Origin: Lathyrus oleraceus
Lineage: Eukaryota > Streptophyta > Magnoliopsida > Fabales > Fabaceae
NCBI RefSeq assembly: GCF_024323335.1
Contig: NC_066581.1
Location: forward strand, 182,376,330 to 182,440,329
DNA: 64,000 nt
Direction: 5' to 3'
Below are positions 46,790 through 58,300 of the stretch, piece after piece. Within the stretch, counting starts at the first letter, position 1. Each line of letters begins with the position of its first letter. A model generated the notes under the pieces. It was not told the origin of the DNA and did no database searches. It saw only the letters and a program-made list of their open reading frames with translations. Made by a program: the position numbers and the translations under genes.

Positions 46790-49700
46790 GTTGATCAAAC
46801 CCATTGAACATAATGACCCAACACCATCTCCCAATTTTGAATTCCCTGTATTTGAGGCGGAAGAAGATGATGTTGAAGAGATTCCTGACGAGATTACCCG
46901 TCTACTTGAGCATGAAGAGAAGATCATTCAGCCACATCTCGAGAATCTGGAAACAGTCAACTTGGGGTCTGAAGATTGTGTTCGTGAAGTGAAGATTGGG
47001 GCACTCCTGGAAGAATCTGTTAAGAAGGGGTTGATCGAATTGCTACGAGAATACATTAATGTCTTTGCATGGTCATATGAAGACATGCCTGGTCTGGATA
47101 CAAATATTGTGCAACATTTTCTACCCTTGAAGCCGGAGTGCGTGCCTGTGAAGCAGAAGCTCAGAAGAACTCATCCTGATATGGCAGTAAAGATCAAAGA
47201 GGAAGTTCAGAAGCAAATTGATGCAGGGTTTCTGGTGACTTCTACATATCCTCAATGGGTGGCCAATATTATGCCCGTGCCTAAGAAAGACGGAAAAGTC
47301 TGAATGTGTGTGGACTATAGAGACTTGAATAAAGCTAGTCTGAAAGATGATTTTCCTCTACCACACATTGATATGTTGGTAGATAATATAGCTAAATTCA
47401 ATGTCTTCTCATTTATGGATGGATTTTCCGGATATAACCAGATCAAAATGGCACCCGAGGATATGGAGAAGACAACATTCATCACACCTTGGGGAACATT
47501 CTGTTATCGAGTGATGCCCTTCGGTTTGAAGAACGCCGGAGCCACGTATCAACGAGCTATGACCACCTTGTTCCATGATATGATACACAAGGAGATCGAG
47601 GTATATGTTGATGATATGATTGCTAAGTCAAGAACGGAAGTTGAACATGTAGAGCACTTGTTGAAGCTTTTTCAGCGTTTGAGGAAGTACAAGCTTCGTC
47701 TGAACCCCAACAAGTGTACCTTTGGAGTCTGTTCTGGCAAATTATTGGGCTTTATTATTAGTGAAAGAGGTATTGAGGTTGATCCTGCAAAGGTCAAAGC
47801 AATACAAGAGATGCCTGCGCCCAAAACTAAGAAGCAAGTCCGAGGTTTTATGGGCCGCTTGAATTATATTTCCAGATTCATATCCCACAAGACTGCCACA
47901 TGTGCGCCGATATTCAAGCTCCTCCGGAAAGATCAGTCCCATGATTGGACCGAGGATTGCCAGAAAGCTTTCGACAGTATTAAAGAGTATCTGTCTGAAC
48001 CTCCGATTCTATCTCCGCCTGTAGAAGGAAGACCTTTGATCATGTATCTGACTGTTCTTGAAGACTCAATGGGTTGTGTCCTTGGTCAGCAAGACGAATC
48101 AGGGAAGAAAGAGTATGCTATTTACTATCTGAGTAAGAAGTTTACTGATTGTGAGTCTCGATACTCAATGCTTGAGAAAAAATGCTGTGCTTTGGCTTGG
48201 GCTGCTAAGTGCTTACGCCAGTATATGATAAATCATACAACCTGGTTGATATCCAGAATGGACCCAATTAAGTATATTTTCGAGAAGCATGCTTTAACAG
48301 GGAGGATTGCCCGTTGGCAAATGTTGTTATCTGAGTATGATATTGAGTATCGAGCTCAGAAGGCTGTTAAAGGTAGTATCTTGGCTGCCCACTTGGCACA
48401 TCAGCCGATCGAGGATTATCAGTCAGTTCAGTATGACTTCCCAGATGAGGAGATTCTGTATTTGAAAATGAAAGATTGCGATGAGCCTACACTCGATGAA
48501 GGGCCAGAGCCTGGTTCCAGATGGAGTATGGTGTTTGATGGCGCTGTAAATCAGTATGGAAATGGTATTGGGGCAGTGATTATTACTCCTCAGGGCATAC
48601 ATATTCCTTTTACAGCAAGGCTAACTTTCAAATACACAAACAATATGACTGAGTATGAGGTCTGTATTATGGGATTGGAGGAATGCATTGATTTAAGGAT
48701 TAAGCATCTTGATATATATGGTGATTCGGCCCTTGTTGTTAATCAGATTAAGGGTGAATGGGAAACGAATCAACCTGGTCTCATTCCATATAGGGATTAT
48801 GCGAGGAGAATTTCAACGTTCTTTGCTGAGGTTGACTTTCATCATATTCCTCGAGATGAGAATCGGATGGCAGATGCTCTTGCTACACTTGCTTCGATGA
48901 TTGTGGTGAAACTTTGGAATGAAGTTCCCAATATCACTGTAATGCGCTTGGACAGACCAACTCATGTGTTCGCAGTAGAAGAGGTAAAAGATGATAAGCC
49001 ATGGTATTATGACATCAAGTGTTTCCTTCAGAACCAGGTTTACCCGCCTGGGGCATCTGTGAAAGATAGGAAGACTTTGAGGAGGTTGTCAGGCAGTTTC
49101 TACCTCAATGGCAATGTGCTTTATAAGAGGAATTTTGACATGGTTCTGCTCAGATACGTGGATAGACACGAAGCAGACCTGTTAATGACTGAGGTCCATG
49201 AGGGTTCATTTGGTACTCATTCCAATGGACATGCCATGGCTAGAAAGATGTTGAGAGCAGGCTACTATTGGCTGACAATGGAGTCTGACTGCTGCAAATA
49301 TGTGAAGAAATGCCACAAGTGTCAGATTTATGCGGATAAGATTCATATTCCCCCGACACTTTTGAATGTGATTTCGTCACCATGGCCTTTCTCCATGTGG
49401 GGAATTGACATGATTGGCATGATAGAGCCAAAGGCATCTAATGGGCACAAATTTATTCTCGTAGCAATTGATTACTTCACCAAATGGGTTGAAGCAGCGT
49501 CGTATGCAAATGTGACCAGGCAGGTGGTCGTGAAGTTTATCAAGAATCAACTTATATGCCGTTATGGTGTGCCAGATAAGATCATTACTGATAATGGATC
49601 CAACTTGAACAACAAAATGATGAAAGAGCTATGTAGTGAGTTCAAGATCACCCATCATAATTCTTCTCCTTATAGACCCAAGATGAATGGGGCTGTTGAA

Positions 49701-50249
49701 GCTGCTAATAAGAATATCAAGAAGATTATCCAGAAGATGGTTGTCACATATAAGGATTGGCATGAGATGTTGCCATTTGCTTTACATGGATATCGGACGT
49801 CTGTCCGCACTTCAACAGGGGCAACCCCTTTCTCTCTTGTTTATGGCATGGAGGCTGTACTCCCAGTAGAGGTGGAGATCCCATCAATGAGAGTCTTGAT
49901 GGAAGCCAAGTTGACTGATGCTGAATGGGTTCAGAGTCGTTATGACCAACTGAATTTGATAGAAGAGAAGAGATTGACTGCCATGTGCCATGGTCAGTTA
50001 TATCAACAGAGAATGAAGAAAGCTTTTGATAAGAAGGTCAAGCCTCGCGTGTTCCGAGAAGGTGACCTTGTGCTCAAGAAACTCTTGTCTTTCGCGCCCG
50101 ATTCCAGGGGCAAGTGGACTCCAAACTATGAAGGTCCATATGTTATTAAGAGAGCCTTTTCAGGCAGTGCTTTGATGCTTACAACTATGGATGGGGAGGA
50201 TTTCACTCGTCCTGTGAATTCAGATGCAGTCAAGAAATACTTCGCCTAG
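46790..50249 (+). pseudogene. Ogre RT - RNase H - archaeal-type RNase H - integrase, one nonsense codon
   Basis: The frame runs from the splice acceptor to TGA at 47301-47303, then stays open for 981 codons to 50249. RT contains MCVDYRDLNK and YVDDMIAKS (codons 101-104 after the stop). A first, gypsy-type RNase H follows (about 246-375), with MYLTVLEDSMGCVLGQ where the family usually has T-D-A-S, so its first catalytic Asp looks replaced. A second, archaeal-type RNase H (about 405-531) keeps FDGAVN, TEYE, GDSALV and H-x3-DEN-x2-AD. Integrase has a zinc-binding H-H-C-C region (about 631-675) and a D-D-E core (GIDM about 699, TDNG about 762, VEAAN about 798). It ends with a GPY-type C-terminal module. 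Confidence 0.9.
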
Positions 50250-50265
50250 AAATAAAAACAGAATA

Positions 50266-50438
50266 GCTCGCTAAGTTGAAAACCCGAAAGGGCGGCTTAG
50301 GCAAAAATGAGCGTCTCGGTGGATTGAAAACCCGAAAGGGCGGTCCAAGCAAAAGTTAGAGACATGAAAAAAATGAATATTTGTATCCCTCTAGATTGAG
50401 TACCTCACCCTGGGGCAATCTAGGCAAAAATTAGGGAT
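50266..50438 (+). ncRNA. Three tandem two-tier stem-loops after the Ogre pol stop
   Basis: Each unit has an outer stem, a middle stem and an inner hairpin. Unit 1 (50266-50312): GCTC/GAGC, CTAAG/CTTAG, CCC-GAAA-GGG. Unit 2 (50313-50363): GTCTC/GAGAC, TGGA/TCCA, CCC-GAAA-GGG. Unit 3 (50385-50438): ATCCCT/AGGGAT, CTAGATTG/CAATCTAG, and an inner CCTC/GGGG pairing with one G-U. Stem sequences differ between units but remain complementary. The unpaired 3' strand between middle and outer stems keeps GCAAAAAT or a close variant in all three. This supports a structured RNA element in the 3' UTR; function unknown. Confidence 0.65.
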
Positions 50439-53056
50439 TTGGCAAGTAACTGCATCCTGACAAGACTTTGTTCTACAACTGTCATCCGTCGGAGATTCTT
50501 GCTCATTCGTCATCAACCGAAGCTTCGAATACATTGAATTCAGAATTGGTGGAGAAATGGTCATTATGTTCAATGTAGCCCTTTTCCAATATATATCACC
50601 AATTTCAAATTTGTAAAGATCTATGGAGTCTTGCCATTTGCAGACTACCATTCCATCAAATAAACTTGAGCCTTTTATCCAATTATTTGCACTCTTATTT
50701 GTTTCTATTCAACAAACGTTTTGCATGCTTTTAATTGAGAAAATATCATTGTTCCGAAAAAATGAATTTTTCATAACTTGTTTTTAAACAAAGTGAACAT
50801 TCACAATGATGAAAAGGATACTTAGGAGATCCTCAGTGCTCTCCCAAGGATGGTATGATCTCCAACAGGGTAAGACAGTTGTTCATATTCCTGGCATGAC
50901 TGTATCTTCTTCCTCCAGAGCCTTTGGTGGTTTATCCTACTGAGTGGTATGCTTGTTGAGATATTCACCACTCTCTCCTTCAACGGGGTAACAACCTTTC
51001 CTCCTCAGCAGATGTGATCTCCTTGGTGGGTACTGCACTTGGTGGTTGATCCCCAGAATCCCTTTATCCCTTGGATAGTTTCCCTAGTGGAGTTGCTTAT
51101 ATGGGAGATTTTACCTGTGCAATGAACTCCTTTCCCCAGTGGGAATGACTGGTGATTCATCCCCTGCGGAGGTCTTTGCTTCCTGGTATCTTTGATTCCT
51201 GGAAGATTGGGTACTCTCCGTTGATCCTAGCTTTCTCTCTCGAGATGTAGTACCGGATGTTTGTGTGCTTATTCTTTGGAGCCGTTTGTGTTAGAAATGT
51301 CTGTTTGTCAGCATTCATCATACATAAACCACGCATATGTGCATATAATTTTCAAACATTCAGATATTCATATTGCATTCTTTGTCATATATTTTTGTTT
51401 GTTATTCTCTGCTAGTTGGTAATACATTCCCCAAGCAGATGTCAGTGTCTGATCCCTCAATGTAGAGAGTCAGCCCCTTAAGCAGAAAGTGTTTATCTTT
51501 CCTTTCGCATTCCCCACTGAGTTATATCCTCGTGGACGACGGTTGTTTTCGTTTCCTCCCAACACATATATTGGGATGAGTTTCCCTATTGAGTTATATC
51601 CTCACTAGGACGAGTCTTGATTCAATTTGCCTCTTTGGTTTGATCCTAAATTGGCCTCTTATGACTGTTTCCTGTGTTTCCCCGTGGTATAAATGAATAA
51701 TTGCTCAGCAATCAGTAATCATTCATGTTATCCCCGACGGAGTCTGTGATTTTCTACCCTTATACCGGTAGTTGTCCCCTATTTTCTCCCCTTTGCAGAG
51801 TTAACCTCCTTGTTCATCCTAATCGATGACGGTTACTCTTCCGTGATTTTCTACCCAGTATCCGGTAGATGTAATCCCCTCCTTAATGGTTATCATTATC
51901 CAATATTCGGTAATGATATTCCCTTCTCTTGGAAAATTGCTCTGATTAGACAATTTATCCCCAGCAAATCATCTTTCATACCGGTTGCCGATAATGTTTG
52001 TTGCTCCCCTTAAATGGTCATCATTATATACCTAGTTTTGGTATCCCGATGCCTTTCTCTTTGTCGGTCGATTTATCCTTTATTAACCCAGTAACCGGTT
52101 GTGGATAATCTTCCATGCGAGTATATTATCTACGTTCTAACGGTAATAGATAATATATCTCATGCACTCTTTGGTCGAAGCTTTTTGTTCTTCCCCAGTT
52201 GAGTAAGATTCGTATCCCTGTTTTGGAATCGAATGTCCATCCCTTAATCGAGTTTGCTTTTTGCCCTCTTTTTGGATGATGAGTGTTTTGGGAATATTCC
52301 CCAATTCACGCTTTGGTTGGTCACCTATTATATGCCCAGTAACCGGCATCCCTGGTGTTCCTTCCTTCTGCTCCCTATTATGACTTTTTGTCCCCTGTGG
52401 AGTCAGATTTTCCTGAGTTGAGATATACCTTTCTAGGTCTTCCTCAGATGATTTGGTCGATTGATATCTACCACCCTTATACCGGTCTTAGATATTCATT
52501 CTTCCCGAGCGTGTTGTACTCTCACCCTTATATCGGTGTTCAGACCACACGTCTCTTTGAGCTTATTACCCAGTAACCGGTAATACCTCATCCCTTTGCT
52601 TCCCCAGGAGAGTGCTGTTGGGATCTTCCTCACCTGAGTCCGAATTTTTATCCGAAGTATCCATTGTGGATAATTTTGGCTGTATTGGCGTATTCCCCAA
52701 TACGGACGTCTTCGAGTCAGCTCGAGTCTTTCTATTGGATTTATTCCCTTTGGAATTCTGTTCCTCAAGCTTTGAGTCGTGACCTGCTCACGCATTTTCA
52801 TCCCTTTACTCCCCGTTAGAGTCTATGCCCCATAGAATGAATTATTCATGGGAATTGTTAATTCTTCTCCTAATCTTTGCCTTTGTGGACACATACCCCC
52901 ACTGAGTGTTACCACTTGCATGCATACATCTGCATCATGAGGTCTCTTAGGGACCAAAATTCGTCTCTTTGTTATTATTTAAGCCCATTCTACCCCGTCG
53001 AGACGAAGATTTTAACCTTCATTTCTCCGGTTAGAATGACATTAAATAGGGGCATC
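50439..53056 (+). other. Ogre 3' untranslated region
   Basis: About 2.6 kb, pyrimidine-rich and non-coding. 51755-52590 repeats the phrases CCCTTATACCGGT and CCCAGTAACCGGT, or close variants, about nine times. ATAGGGGCATC directly precedes the 3' LTR at 53057 and may act as the polypurine tract. Confidence 0.7.
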
Positions 53057-53265
53057 TGTAAGACCCCAATTTTGTCCCTAAGATCCCTCATGGCATCATA
53101 ACATTGCATTTGGCATTGCCTCAAGGATCATAAGCATCTTGGTTCCCCTTGCCTTTGGGTGGGACTCCTTGTGAGTGGTTTGAGATCACCAAGCATGTTT
53201 GAATTGTATATCATTGCTTTTCTTATTTTTATTTACTAACCAAAAGCACAATAATATGTCACTAA
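53057..53265 (+). repeat. Ogre 3' LTR, first part
   Basis: Begins TGTAAGACCCCAATTTTG as the 5' LTR does, and runs 209 bp before the chromovirus insertion. It resumes at 61766. Confidence 0.95.
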
Positions 53266-55245
53266 TGTAACACCCCGATGAAATAAGGATAATTATTTAA
53301 TTTAAATTAATAGTATATTTATTAATTTAATTAAATAATTGGATTATTATTATTGGATTATTATTATTATTATTATTGGAATAAAAGTTGGAATTAGAAA
53401 AGGTCCCATTTGGTAAAAAGAGGTTTTCACGTGAATACAGAAAAACGACTCAAAAGTGGAAAAAGGGAAAAGAGCCAGAGAACAAGGGTTGAAGAGAGGA
53501 AGAGCTCGAAGCTAAAGGATTGCCGGATTAACTCAGGTAAGGGGGGTTCATCATCGTTTAATGGGTATTATGGGATAACATGTAATGGGTAGTGATAAAC
53601 CATTGATTTGACTCTGATTAGAATGATGTATGCTGAAATTATGAAATATTGGATGAACGAAATTGGATCATAATTGAAGGTAATTCGTAGGAATTAGATA
53701 TAATAATGTTAGAATTTGTGAAATTGAATAGGATATGAATTGTGTTAGATGATATGACCGAATACTGTGTAAAATTGGACTGTGGAAGGTGGAATTGGAG
53801 AGATCTCGTAGCAGAGAAAACCATAGCAGATCTGGAAATCTGTTTTCTGGTCATACGCGTATGGCACTAGGCAATACGCGTATGAGATGGTCTGGTACGC
53901 GTATGGTACTAGGCAATACGCGTATGGATGAGGAAGATGATGTTTTGAACGTGGTTTTGTCTCTGTTGGTATGCGTATGAGGAAGTGTTACGCGTAGCAT
54001 ACGCGTATGAGATGGTGTTACGCGTATGGGATTTGGTCAGGAGATGGGCCATACGCGTATGGGACTAGGCAATACGCGTATGGGCAGGTTTGTGATTTTT
54101 CTGGACTGTTGTTGTGCAGTTTTTTTGGTTGTTCAGCTGCGTAATGTAATTTAGCTGATGTATGATATAGTAGGGATCATTTCCCGTTGTTTTGAGCAGT
54201 GTAGGTATTAGTAGAGTGTGCTAATACTGTGATTATTAATTGGCATGACCTGATATGATTTTGTGATAATATGCTTATGATGTATGATTGTATGCATAAT
54301 GCTGTGAATGTATGTATTATGTGGAATGGACTGTTTTATGGCTTAGAGTGTGAGCATATGTCCATTGTGGATTGTTGTTAATGTTGTATGCTAGGTGAGT
54401 TAGCGTGCATATTATGGCCTTTATGGTGGTAGCTAATTCCCATGGTGAGGAATTAGTGAGTGAATTATTGTGGATTGTTGTTGATGTTTGCATGCTAGGT
54501 GATTAGCGTGCATAGCATAGCCCTTGGGGTGGTAGCTAATTCCCATGGTGAGGAATTAGTGAGTGAGTCACTAGGTCTCAAATGAGTGGGACTAGTGAGC
54601 TTGGTAGCCGTATCTGGATTTGATCGGTGAGGTTGAACTATATGTTCACGAATAGTCGGTACCGCATGCATGGAGTCTCATTGCATAATGTATGTATGTA
54701 TGGCGTATAATATGAATGGATGTATTCCAATATTATACGTGTTGTTTGGTGATTGTGTTGAGTATGATTTTGGAGTTGATATTGCCGTTACTGATTGTGT
54801 GATCTGATTAGGGTGATTGAATGTGTTAACTTACTTAACATTACATGATAATTTATAATGCTTATTATATCGATTGAGGAACTCACCCTTACAACTATTT
54901 TTCAGGTAACGAGCAGTAATTGAGTAGGAGCTAGTGCTTGGAGTCTAGTGTAGTTCCTTAGTGGGTCATGCTCTGGTAGATGTAACCTCGGGATGGGATG
55001 TTTTAAATGTTTTATTGTTGGTTGTGAACCATTTTACATGTAATGTGTTACATGTTTTGCATGATTGAATTGGTCTCTATCCGCTGCGTATTATGCAAGT
55101 GTGTACCTTGTTTTAATAAAGAGCATGACAGTTATTATGGTGAATGGTGTGAAGTAATTGTGTGACACCCTTAATTGCATATTTACTCTGATTGATATAT
55201 TGTTGAATTAATTAAATATTTGGGGTATTTTAGAAGGGTGTTACA
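53266..55245 (+). repeat. Chromovirus 5' LTR, 1980 bp
   Basis: About 11 single-base differences and one 3-bp indel from the 3' LTR were counted by eye, roughly 99.4% identity. It contains about ten ATACGCGTAT-like palindromes in 53853-54082. It also has a ~103-bp tandem duplication (54364-54466 and 54467-54567) with CTAATTCCCATGGTGAGGAA in each unit. Confidence 0.95.
53853..54082. promoter_or_regulatory. Cluster of ATACGCGTAT palindromes in the chromovirus LTR
   Basis: Ten copies or near copies of (A/G/T)TACGCGTA(T/G) occur in 230 bp, several preceded by ACTAGGCA. The same cluster is at about 60373-60602 in the 3' LTR. ACGCGT fits the CGCG-box class bound by plant CAMTA factors, so a cis-regulatory role is plausible but inferred. 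Confidence 0.6.
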
Positions 55246-55249
55246 TTAG

Positions 55250-55261
55250 TGGTATCAGAGC
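55250..55261 (+). promoter_or_regulatory. Chromovirus primer-binding site
   Basis: TGGTATCAGAGC, complementary to the initiator-methionine tRNA 3' end, five bases after the 5' LTR. Confidence 0.95.
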
Positions 55262-55369
55262 ATAGTCGGTCGAGTCGAGTCGTAATTATTCTGTTTCCCT
55301 GTACGTGATAGGTGTTGTGTAACCCTATCAGTACTTATTATTTTAGCTTGTTGGGTTTTCAGAATAGAG

Positions 55370-58300
55370 ATGGATGGAAGAGGTAGAGACGATGCTGCGA
55401 TTGCTGAGGCTCTGGGTATGCTAGCTGGAGTACTTGGAGGGAACCCGAATGTTGTGGGAATGGGAGCTGCTCGTCAACTGAGTGAGTTCCAGAAGAACAA
55501 TCCTCCAATGTTCAAGGGAGCATACGATCCAGATGGCGCTCAGAAGTGTTTGAAGGAGATCGAGAGGATCTTCCGAGTGACTGAGTGTGCCGATAACCAG
55601 AAGGTCAGGTTCGGTACGCATATGCTGTCAGAGGAAGCAGATGATTGGTGGGTTGCTACCCGCTCTGAGTTGGAAGCTGCTGGAAGTGCTGAGATCACTT
55701 GGGCGGTGTTCAGAGAGAGATTTCTGAGGAAGTACTTTCCAGAGGATGTCAGAGGAAAGAAAGAGATTGAGTTCTTAGAATTGAAGCAGGGCAACCGGTC
55801 TGTTACTGAGTATGCTGCTAAGTTCACAGAGCTGTCGAAGTATTACACTCCCTATAACGAGGCTACTGGGGAATTTTCAAAATGTGTGAAGTTTGAGAAC
55901 GGGTTACGTCCCGAGATCAAGCAGGCTATTGGGTATCAACGGATCAGAGTGTTCTCTGACTTGGTTGACTGTTGCAGGATTTTCGAACAGGATACCAAGG
56001 CCAGAGCGGAGAGCTATCAGCAGAGGATTGATAGGAAGGGCAAGAATCAGAATGATCGTGGGAAACCGTATGCAGCTGGCAAAGGTTTCCAGAGACAGAG
56101 TGGGATGAAGAGGCCTAGTGGGGGAGACTCCAGTGCCCCTGCTAAGTGTTTCAGGTGTGGTCAGGCTGGACATCGTATCCATGAGTGTACCAGTACTGAG
56201 AAGAAGTGTTTCAAGTGTGGAAAAGGTGGTCACTTGGCTGCAGAGTGCCGGTTGAAGACTGTGACTTGTTTCAACTGTGGAGAGGTGGGTCATATCAGTC
56301 CACAGTGTCCTAAGCCGAAGAAGGAGAACCAGTCGGGAGGCAAGGTTTTTGCTCTATCGGGTTCTGAGACTGCTGCAGATGATCGTTTGATCCGAGGTAC
56401 GTGTTATATTAATGGCTTTCCTCTTGTAGCTATTATTGACACAGGTGCGACTCATTCCTTTATATCCTTGGATTGTGCTGTGAAACTTAAGTTAGAGATA
56501 TCTGAGATGCATGGAAGTATGGTGATTGATACTCCTGCGAAGGGTTCAGTGACTACTACTTCAGTTTGTTTAAATTGTCCTTTGAGTATTTTTGGTCGAG
56601 ACTTTGGGATGGACCTTGTGTGTCTTCCATTAGTGCAGATTGATGTTATCCTGGGTATGAACTGGTTGGTGTTTAACCGAGTTTATATCAACTGTTTTGA
56701 TAAGACTGTGATCTTTCCTGAGATTGAGGAAGGAAAGAGTTTGTTTCTATCAGCAAGGCAGGTGAATGAGGCAGTAGCAGATGGGGCAGAGTTGTTTATG
56801 CTGTTAGCGACTTTGGAGGCTATAGATAAACTGGTGATTTGCGATCTAGCCGTGGTGTGTGATTTTCCTGATGTGTTTCCTGAAGAAGTGAATGAATTAC
56901 CGCCAGAGCGTGAAGTTGAGTTCTCGATTGATTTGGTACCTGGTACTAGGCCGATATCGATGGCTCCGTACCGTATGTCTGCTGTTGAGTTAACTGAATT
57001 GAAGAGTCAGCTGGAAGATCTGTTGGATAAGAAATTTATTCGTCCGAGTGTGTCACCGTGGGGTGCACCAGTGTTATTGGTTAAGAAGAAAGAAGGTACT
57101 ATGAGGTTGTGTGTGGACTACAGGCAACTGAATAAAGTGACGATCAAGAATCGGTATCCGTTGCCGAGGATTGATGATTTGATGGATCAGTTGGTGGGTG
57201 CGAGTGTGTTCAGCAAAATAGATTTGAGATCGGGTTATCATCAGATACGTGTGAAAACTGAGGATATTCAGAAGACTGCTTTCAGAACAAGGTATGGACA
57301 TTATGAATATTCTGTAATGCCTTTTGGTATGACTAATGCGCCTGGAGTATTTATGGAGTATATGAATAGGATTTTCCATCCGTACCTAGACAAGTTTGTT
57401 GTGGTGTTTATTGACGACATTTTGGTGTATTCGAAATCTGAAGAAGAGCATGCTGAACATTTGAGAGTGGTTTTAGGAGTTTTTCGAGAAAAGAAATTGT
57501 TTGCTAAACTGTCTAAGTGTGAATTTTGGTTAGAAGAGGTTAGTTTTCTTGGTCATGTGGTTTCAAGAGGTGGTGTTGCTGTTGATCCTTCTAAGATAGA
57601 AGCGGTATCTAAGTGGGAAGCTCCGAAGTCAGTTTCTGAGATAAGGAGTTTTCTTGGACTTGCAGGTTATTATAGGAAATTTATTGAGGGATTTTCTAAG
57701 TTGGCGTTACCGTTGACGATGTTGACTAGAAAGGGGCAAGCGTTTGTTTGGGACTCAAAATGTGAAGAAGGTTTCCAAGAGTTAAAGAGAAGGTTAACCA
57801 CTGCTCCTATTCTGATATTACCGAGTCCGTCGGAACCATTTGAGGTTTTCTGTGATGCTTCATTGTTGGGTTTGGGTGGTGTTTTGATGCAGAATAAGCA
57901 GGTTATAGCTTATGCTTCGTGACAGCTGAGGGTTCATGAGAGGAACTATCCGACACACGATTTGGAGTTGGCAACTGTGGTATTTGTTCTGAAGTTATGG
58001 AGGCATTACTTGTACGGGTCAAGATTTGAGGTTTTCAGCGACCATAAAAGTTTAAAGTATTTGTTTGATCAGAAAGAGCTGAATATGAGACAGAGGAGAT
58101 GGTTAGAGTTTCTGAAGGATTATGACTTTGGTTTGAATTACCATCCGGGTAAAGCAAACGTAGTGGCTGATGCATTGAGTCGGAAATCATTGCATATGTC
58201 TATGTTAATGGTTAAAGAATTGGATTTAATTGAGCAGTTTAGAGACTTGAGTTTGGTGTGTGAGAGTACTCACAATAGTGTTAAATTGGGAATGTTGAAG

